Assembly: GCF_000004195.4 (NCBI RefSeq)
Contig: NC_030679.2
Location: forward strand, 20,613,212 to 20,677,211
Length of the DNA stretch: 64,000 nucleotides
Direction of reading: 5' to 3'
DNA from: Xenopus tropicalis
Lineage: Eukaryota; Chordata; Amphibia; Anura; Pipidae
In this document: piece after piece, positions 45,501 to 54,500 of the stretch
Numbering within the stretch: the stretch's first letter is position 1
How the letters are laid out: each line of letters opens with the position of its first letter
Notes under the pieces: model-generated
Told to the model about the DNA's origin: nothing
The model's database searches: none
The model's input: the letters and a program-made list of their open reading frames with translations, nothing else
Translations under genes and position numbers: made by a program

Positions 45501-48500
45501 CAATGAGGCAAACAACCCCCTTTCCTTTTCCCCACCATGGAAGCTACGAGCATTCATACCTACACCTATGTCCAGCATTGCCTAGAACTTTTATATATCA
45601 GCAGTAATGTTCCTGCTGAATCCAGTAGGAATCCTTCTATTGGTAGAGAACAGTTTCCCCCCCGTTAAGTGGTGCGCCCCTTGAACTCATCATTTTACAC
45701 ATTTCACAAGAAATTATTTTCCACCTGAATCTGTCTAACTGACAGCAATGGGTTGTACCAAAATCACACAAATATCACTTTCAAATTTGTTCTTATTTTC
45801 TGCAGAAGGAATAAAAAAAAAAATAGTGAACTGTAATTTTATGGGTAACCTTTCAAACGGTTGAAGCCTGTTGAAAAACAGTTGAGTGCAGAGCCCCCAC
45901 TAACACCTGCAGATCGCACGTAAACGGCATTCGAAATGTAAGTGCTGGGATTTTGGGTGTCTTGCTAATATTACTCTTATAATAATGTTTAAGTTGCCTC
46001 AGTAAGGAGATAACCACAAAAAATAATGAGCTGTGCCTCATCAAATGACAGCAAGACTGTCAGGGGATGATGGGAGCTGTAGTTTAGTTACAGCCGAAAA
46101 GCCAAATATTGGACGCTTATTCTTGTGGTATATGAGCACTTTAATATAGAGTTGTGACAGCAAGGATGTCAGAATTTCTGTCTATAAAAGCTCCATACTC
46201 CTTTAGGGACAACGCCATTAAAATGGCCTATATTTCTATAAACAGGTACTTTAGCAGAGTGTAAAAAACATGGCTTGGCAGGGTCAATCCATCAAAGTGC
46301 CCAAGGAACAAATTAGAACAATAAATCAAAGCTGGAGCCCAGCAGTGCTTGCGGGTTAGAAAAGAGCCTCTGGTATGAGAGTTCTATGCCCAGCGGAGAG
46401 CAACCAACACACACTTCTTTTTATAGTTCTTACAAATTCCATTACTTCATTTCTTACCCACATTCGCTGCACTACATTAGTGGTAAAGCTGTGTGTAGAT
46501 GTGTAGGTGACACCACCTCAACACCTGCCCATTTTTTTGAGATATGAAAATTAATTTTTTTACCTGTTATATAAAAAAAAATACCTTTGCATAGGGGAAG
46601 GATTAATATTTGTGACCAGAAATGACCACATGAGATAGAGCCATAAGATCTGCTATATGTATTCTTAGTTATGACCCCCTCTACCCTATCTCTCTTCTTT
46701 TTTTTTTTTTGCATATAAAAAAACTCCATTGGCACACTTAAAAGTCATGTGAAAAAAAAGTGAAATATTTATTTAGCCGAATAGCATACAAGCTAAATTT
46801 TGGGCCTACATGGGCCCTTTTTTAGGACAAAGACACACGCTGCGATTAGTAGCCGTGACTTTTTAAAAAGTAACCTATAGCAACCAACAACTGGTTTCCT
46901 AAACTACTTTTGGATAAGCCTTCAGCCTCCTCAAAATCTAATGCTTCACCATTCAGCACCAATATTTGAGGGCTATTTCTAAGATCCCAAAGGTTATCAG
47001 GTCAGTTTACTATTGGCCAATAATCAATGTGGGGGTTGTCGTGCTGCTTGGAATGTACGTGACACATAGTAAACAGAAGGTACAACTAAAAGGCAAACTG
47101 TACCACACTCATTTTAATAACACAAATGTACTTTCTGGTACAACCCCATCACATACAACAAAGAATTTTGCATTGTTCAAAACTGGAACTTTTTTTTAAA
47201 TAAAATAAACAGAAACAATATTTACATTTAAATGGTACTCAAATTAAATACATACTTTTGCTTGATTTCTTTTTCTCTGATTTCTCTAGCTTCTTTTTAT
47301 CTTTTTTGGAGGACTTTGCTTTAGGGGTGCTGGCTCCAGCCTCTCCTCCTTCTGCTTTTGATTTCTTCTTTTCTTTCTTTCCTTCCTTCTTTGCTTTCTT
47401 AGCTTTCTTTTTGGGTCCATCTTCTGAGGAGCTCTTCCTCTTCTTTGCACTTTTCTTTTCTTTGTCAGCGGTCGGCGGCCTGAGCTCCAACGCTGGAGGT
47501 GTAACTATATTTAATGTTGCAGTTCCGATATCGCTGTCATCGGATGAGTCCGACACACTGCCATTCTTTTGTACAGGAAGGGGAGTGGCTGAAGGAGCTG
47601 CTTTCAGTCCCAGTTTGGATAGTTTCTGCTTCCCCTTCTTTGGGCTCTGACCCGAAAGGAGAGCCATTATGGTCTCCTCTTCAGAGTCGATCACTGCAAA
47701 CAGAAACATAGTTAAGAGAATACATATAATAATGGACTCATGGACTTATCAGTTTTCAAGTTTTTGAATTTGAGAGTTTTTTAATTCAAAATCTGAGTAT
47801 GAAAAACTCGATCAAATAAAGCTTGAATACCTCAAATTTGTGAAAAAAAAAAAACCTTGAAAATCTCAAATTGAAAAAATGGCTTGGTTTTGCCTAGGAC
47901 AACTCCCATCAACTTCTACTTAAACTCACAAGCTTTTAGATGCTGAAGTTTTACATTCGAGTAATGTCGGACTGGGCCGCCGGGACACCGGGAAAAATCC
48001 CGGTGGGCCCCGGCCCTTTGCCGGCGCTCCCCCTACTAACAGTTCCTCCCCGACGCGTTCAATTTATACGTGCTCGGGGAGGACGTCAGGCGGGGGCCCT
48101 GCACCCCCCAGTCCGACCCTGACTGGGAGGTTTCATTTGAATGTCCCCAGTATTTCCTTGTATGAGCATTTCATACTACAGGTATGGGACCTGTTACCCA
48201 GAATGCTCAGAAACAGAGGTTTTCCAGATAAAAGGTCTTTCCATAAAGTACTGCATACTTCGTCTAATAAAAAATCATTTAAACATTACATAAACCGAAA
48301 AATCTAACGCCATATGGGGCACGTGGCTAGATCTATAAAGTTGGTGATTATGGATAAAGTTTAATCCTGTATAACCAGAACTGCTACTTAGCCTCACCCC
48401 GCCCCCCTTCTTTTCTATCTTTCTCCTCTTTTTTTTCCTCTTTAGTATGTTTTTTTTTATTGTTTAACTGTTTGTAATATAAAACATGCAAAATAAAATC

Positions 48501-51500
48501 TTTAAAAAAAAAAAAAAAAAAAATTACATAAACCGAAAAGGATTGTTCTTGCTTCCAATAAGGATTAATTAATTATATCTTAGTTGGGATCAAGTCCAGG
48601 TTGACTGTTTTATTATTACAGAGAAAAAGAAATATATGTTTTAAAATATTGTATTGTATGATTAAAAAGGAGTCTATGGGAGATGAACTTCCCATAATTT
48701 GGAGCTTTCTGGATAATGGGTTTCCATACATGTGCATATATTGTGACAGCAAGGTATTTAAAATAGCCATGCATTTTGTCCACGCAATTTTTATTTATTT
48801 CCTGTTATGCAGACGCGCTAAGCTCACAAACAGTTGTGGATTCTAGAGCGCTGCAAAGTATAGCATAATAAACCAGCTTCATTCCCATTGTTCATGGGGA
48901 CACACAATAGCAAGTTGAAGAGCATCAGTTATTTACTCACCTGGCTCTGGTGCTGGCTGTGCAGATGCTGCCAGTTGCTCTGCTTTAGACTTTTTTTTGT
49001 GTTTCACTGAAGCAGCTGGAGGTTGCGTCACTTGAGCTTTGACTTTTGGATTCCTCTTCCGTTTCTGTGGGGTGGGCACCGCATGTACTGGTGCTACAAG
49101 AGACTGCAATAGAAAGAAAAACACACAGCAGTGGAGTGAGTGAGTACCGCAAGATAGCCCCCCCCCCATCTGGCCAGCATGATACTGTTCTTGCTACAGT
49201 CTCACTGACACCGAGAGAACCCTAGCGACCACATAACCACCACTCCCTAAAATTAGTCACAGGTTGGATTCTATAGAGCAGGGCTGTCCAACTGGAGGCC
49301 CGCAGGCCAGATGTAGCTCTTAAAAGGATTTTTAGGCCCCATCCTGCTAAGAGGCTCCATAGACTTCACTGTACGACATCACTATTTTAATTAAATCCAG
49401 CCCTTGCTATATGAGAAATTATTGGCCCACTACATGTAAATTGGACAGCACTGCTATAAAGGATGCTGTAGCTCTTAAGTTAAGGCCAACTAAATTGTCC
49501 TTGTGTGACAGAAAGAGACTTTAGTTGGCCTTTGCAATCTAGGAACACAAGGAAAGCTCGGGCTCCAGCAGCATCATTGTATCTCAGAGAGGCATGGGAA
49601 GAACAAGACAGTGTGTTTTCTTGCAAAAGATTAAAAGCTAAAAATATAATAACTCATTGTAACTTTGAGGCAATGCCATGGAGAGCCAGGCAGCATTCTA
49701 CTGAGAAGAGCAGTAAGGTGGCTGTCGGTATGCTGGCCCACTAACAACAGGAACCAACTGCCCCAGTTTCCCCCTCTGCCAATAAAAGTCTTTAGCCAAC
49801 ACCATAATGGAAGTGGGGGAAGGGCAGCTTCCTTGAGGCACTGTTTAAACAAGTTTAAATTAAAATAATTGGGAAAAAAATACTCAAATACAAACTAGAG
49901 GTCTTCTACAAATCAAATATTATTTGGCTATGTTTAAAGGGTTTCCAATCTGTATGCTATATAGTTACAGGAAATAACAAATCTGCCATTTTCAAATCAA
50001 TTAAAAATTTCTGTTTGCCTTCAGCATTGAAAATCAGGGAAAAATCTTTAAGCAAATACCTGGGCTCCTGTATCGATGTCACTATCGGACGAGTCGCTGG
50101 GCTCAGAAACGTCAGATACACTGGGCTTTTGTAAAGAGGGCACAGGTAACGAACTGGGCAGTTTCTGATTTCCACCACTGACACACACGGCAGTCAGTTT
50201 AGCTCCTTTCCCTGACTTTACTTTCTTTAATGGTACAGATGGTGTCTGCTAAAAAAGCACACAGAAAAATCCATTTATTTTAGTGCAATAAAAGCAGCTC
50301 ACCCTAGAGATGGATGGCCCACACTTCAGTTATAGCATACTATATCCATTTAACGGGGTTGTTCACCTTTACATTAACTTTTACTACGCTGTACAGTGTG
50401 CTATTCTGAAACAATTTGCAACTGGTCTTTACTTATTCAAATTTGTGTTTTTTTTTTTTAATTATTTAGCTTTATATTCAGAAACTCTCCAGCTTGGAAT
50501 TTTAGCAGCTATATGGTTGCTAGGGCCCAAATTACTTCTTTCTAGAGACCTTATACACCTAAAAACAAGTTTGCTTGAAATTAACACAATAAATTATTAT
50601 TCAATTATTTCAGAGCTCCCTATCTACCTTGGAACAAACCCTCCTCCATATAAGAAGCAATCTATGAGAAACTCATTATCAGGGGCTTCTCAGTGGACAG
50701 GTTATTCGTTTTATCAACTCTGATGAATTTCATTGGGAAGTAAAACTGGTTTCACATTCTTGTTTACGGACAAAAATAACAAAAAACATATTTCCTAATT
50801 AAAAGAATAGGCAAAACATATGTTCAGCACAAGCCCTATTCATCAATCTCACGTTGAAAAGGGGTGTATACTGTCTCTTTGCATACGAGGTGTGAAATCT
50901 GTTCTTACCCCTTGCTGGCAGGACACTAGCACCCCCATTTATACTGGGGTATTCATTGTTTACTGGCAACTGACAATTATCCCTTATTTATTTATACCTT
51001 TACTCCAGGATCCTCATCGCTATCTAAAGAATCACTGCTGTCAGAGTTGGCTACAGCTATTTGCTGCACTGCTTTGGCAGTTTTAGCTGCACTGCTGGCT
51101 TTGCTTTTGGTAGCTTTTAGGCTGGATGGTGTGACAGTCTTTGCCAATATGGGTACAGCCTTTCCTTTGGTTGCCTTGATTGGAGCAGGAGTTGGAGACA
51201 CTACCTATATTCAATTAAAAAAGGAAAGGTCAAAATACAGGACATGCACACACTACAGTTACAACTTTATACTATCAAGAGAAGGAACCATGCATGGTTC
51301 ACATCCAGTCTCAGTCTACAGAACACAAATTAACTAAAATAAGAACACTGGAGAGGCTTTAGTGACATGGGCGCTAAACTGCACAGGGAAACGAATACGA
51401 TTTCCATTTCCAACGTAGCAAGCTGATCAAAACTAATTTGCCATTTCTGCTGCTGTGCCTACCAAAAGAAAGTCCTTTAAATGCCAAACGACACTATCAA

Positions 51501-54500
51501 TCCCAGGAATATGCAACATACAGTTCTTAGAATAACTAAACAAACAATGTTATCCTTTAATTGTCCCACATAACTAGAATTCCTTCTACCTCATCAATAT
51601 CAGTGGTATCACTGGTCTCCGAGATAATGGTAACCGATGGTTGCCCCACCAGACTCCTGGATTTGCCCTCGGCTTCTTCACTTGTGTCACTACTGTCACA
51701 GTCCTGTTTGGCAGTTGGCTTCATAGTGGCAAAAGCTTGGCTCGCTGATGTTGTAGGGTTCAAGGATGCATTTATTTTCTACAAGGCCAATGGAAACGGT
51801 CAAACAAAAGTATTTTTGGATGGAAGGATGACAGACGCACATAACCACTCAGGTGGGCAAAAGGGAAACTGAACATGCATCATGTAAGTAACTGCAAGCC
51901 CACTAGCCCACACACTGTGGGTGGAGCCATGCAGGGGAAAAGGTAATCTCTTCTTTTGGCTAAGGCCTGCTGATTCAGACAGCTTCTTATCAAGCAGATG
52001 CAGAAGAAAGTCCTGAAGAGTATTTCTTACTTGTAATCTTTCTACAGATGAGAAGCAGGAAACAAAACTTGTCTGTGGGTATCCGATATCTACACTGTAA
52101 TGCATGATTTTGGGTTTAAAAGGACTCTGCCAATTTCTACACACTGAATTTATGGGACCTATTCCTTCTTTGTCAGATGACATAGCAATTTCTGTCTTAT
52201 TTACTTTGGTGGGTTTAGAAGTGATGGTCAAAACTAGTTAAGCACTTTCTTCTTTTGATTTGTTTGGTGCTGCCTTGGCCAGTGCAGTAGGTTTCATAGA
52301 ATTCCTTAATCTTGCGTGGTTAGAAGCATAGCATATCCATATGAATAGACTTGGTCCTCCAGTGGTGCATTTACATCTCTGCTCACCGGCCGGCTCTCTA
52401 GTAGGAGAGCAGGTATTAACGGGCAAAGGTGGGAAGGGGGACAGGTGTTGGCTACTCTGCACCGGATTTCAAGAAAACTTAATTATAGATAATCCATAAA
52501 TGCTTTTTAATCAACTAATTTCATATTATTTTTTCTCTGTACCTTGTACGCGATCCAAATTAATATGGCATAAATCAATATTTGTAGCAAAGCAATTTTA
52601 TTGGGTTTTTTATGTTTAAATGTTTAGTAGATAAGAGGGCTCATTTTCAAACTTTGACCCAGTGTGCAATAAAAGTCCCCAGTTGGCCATTTTTTTGCAT
52701 CCTGCACTCCATTTCTGAGCCCAGAGACCTGTGGCTCTTGTTGCACTGTATCTTCTTTACTATGAAACTGTTTTTATTTTCAAAAATTAAGAACAGAGAG
52801 GGTACAAATTACAAGTTACTTATGCATCCATTTGATCAGTGTATGTAAAACAAAAGTGTCGCAGAACATATCTGTGACTACGGCACTGCAATCTTCTGAT
52901 TAAACAGTACCAAAAGTTATAAATGAAAACCATCAAAGTGACCAACATGCCAACTTACTCAACTGCCCATCATTACATATCATTAAAGCTTCTCCTCACT
53001 ATCTGATGAGTAATGCTAAACAAAAACATACAGATTGACACCACTACTTATTTAATTGCCCAAAATGACAATAGCGCTCCTACAAATTGAACTGCCCAAT
53101 ATTACCTTAGCATCAGGCTCCTCCTCACTGTCTGACGAGTTGCTGCTCTCAGAGCTCTGAGCTGTTAGGGGCTGTGCAACCACTGGTGTCTTGGCTGGTG
53201 TTGCAGCATTCCCTGTACTGGCCAAGAGAGGCGATTTGCCCTTTTTCTGGGATGCCTGGGGAGGTGCCGCAGTCTTCTGCTAAAGCAAACAGTACCAAAA
53301 AGCTATAAAGGAAAATTAATATGACCAACATGTCTACTTACTAAAATGCCCATCATTACCTTATTGTTAAGCTCCTCCTCACTATCAGATGAGTTGCTGC
53401 TCTCAGAGCTCTCGGCTACTGGCGGCTGTGTAACCGCTGGCGTCTTGGCTGGAGCAGCCAACTTCCCTGTCTTGGCCAAGAGAGTCGTTTTGCTATTGTT
53501 CTTGGACGCCACGACAGATAGTTGTGCATTCTGTTAAAAAAAAAACAAAAAAACACAACAAATGGAGACAAACCAGCAACAATATAAACTTTTCAGACAC
53601 ATTCTGGAAAGAGGTTAATTAAAAAAAACATACAAGATAAACAATGCCAACCAAATGAAAAGTTGCTTATCAGAGTTTTATCAATAACGTACTAATATTT
53701 TAAAGGTGAACCACCCCTTTCATGATCTTTCTAGTCCAGAAATGTATTTGGGGTTACAATAATACATATAAACAGACATAACATGCTGACTGAGCAGACA
53801 AAGTAAACAAATATGGATGCCAATGTGTTTAAAAATAATAATACAACACTTGCTAAGCAAAACTTTAGTTCTAAGTACACTTTAATTATATCAACTCTGC
53901 CTCACAATTACAGTCTTTTTGCAATAGTTCCCTCTTGGCACAGCAACTTGTGAGAAATTTCACTAGCGAATCTCACTGGGATACAACAGAGCACATTTCA
54001 GTGTGGAAAACCAAGAACAAATAAGGTGGAAGGATGAGGAAACAGAAAAACAGAGTACTGTACTACACCAGCAACATAAAATCACTGAAAACACACATTT
54101 ACAAAATGCACAGCCCCACCTTGTGGCCATTTTATATAGCACACAAATTTTAAGCATGAAAGCGGTTGAATATATTCCGACATTCCCCAAAATTAGTGAA
54201 CACAAACCATATGCATAATCTCATAATACCTTGACTGCTGGCTCGTCTTCACTTTCTGACGAGTCACTACTTTCTGCTAACGGCAAAGAAATCACTGGTG
54301 TCTTGGTTGGTGTTGCAAGTTTTCCAGGTTTAGTCAAGAGGGGTGTTTTTGTCCCTGGTGGCCTAGTGGCTGTGGAAGGTGTGGCAGGTGTCTTTTTCTG
54401 GGATCCCTGGAGAGGCGCTGCTGTTTTCTTATTAAAAAAATAATAATAATAATAATAATACACATGCAACAAAAAGCTTAGCAAACAGAAAAGAAAAATT

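Larger units (their letters stand above)
41741..47255 (-). other. TCOF1 5.5-kb intron
   Basis: Contains an L1 fragment (about 41925-42310), a dispersed repeat with a short palindrome (CGTACGAAAACC / TTTCGTACG near 42351) to 42650, MITE halves at 43020-43118 and 43227-43310, a V-SINE-like SINE (44253-44500), and MITE-like blocks at 44710-45470. No further exon is recognised. Confidence 0.7.
47694..48940 (-). other. TCOF1 intron with nested repeats
   Basis: A short GC-rich inverted-repeat element lies at about 47962-48120 (GTCGGACTGGGC / CAGTCCGAC). A CAGGTATGG MITE (48179-48733) has an L1 tail inserted in it. Confidence 0.75.

Noticed and set aside
47258..47650. Phe/Ser-rich + strand open frame
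   Set aside because: Antisense shadow of the Lys-rich treacle exon.
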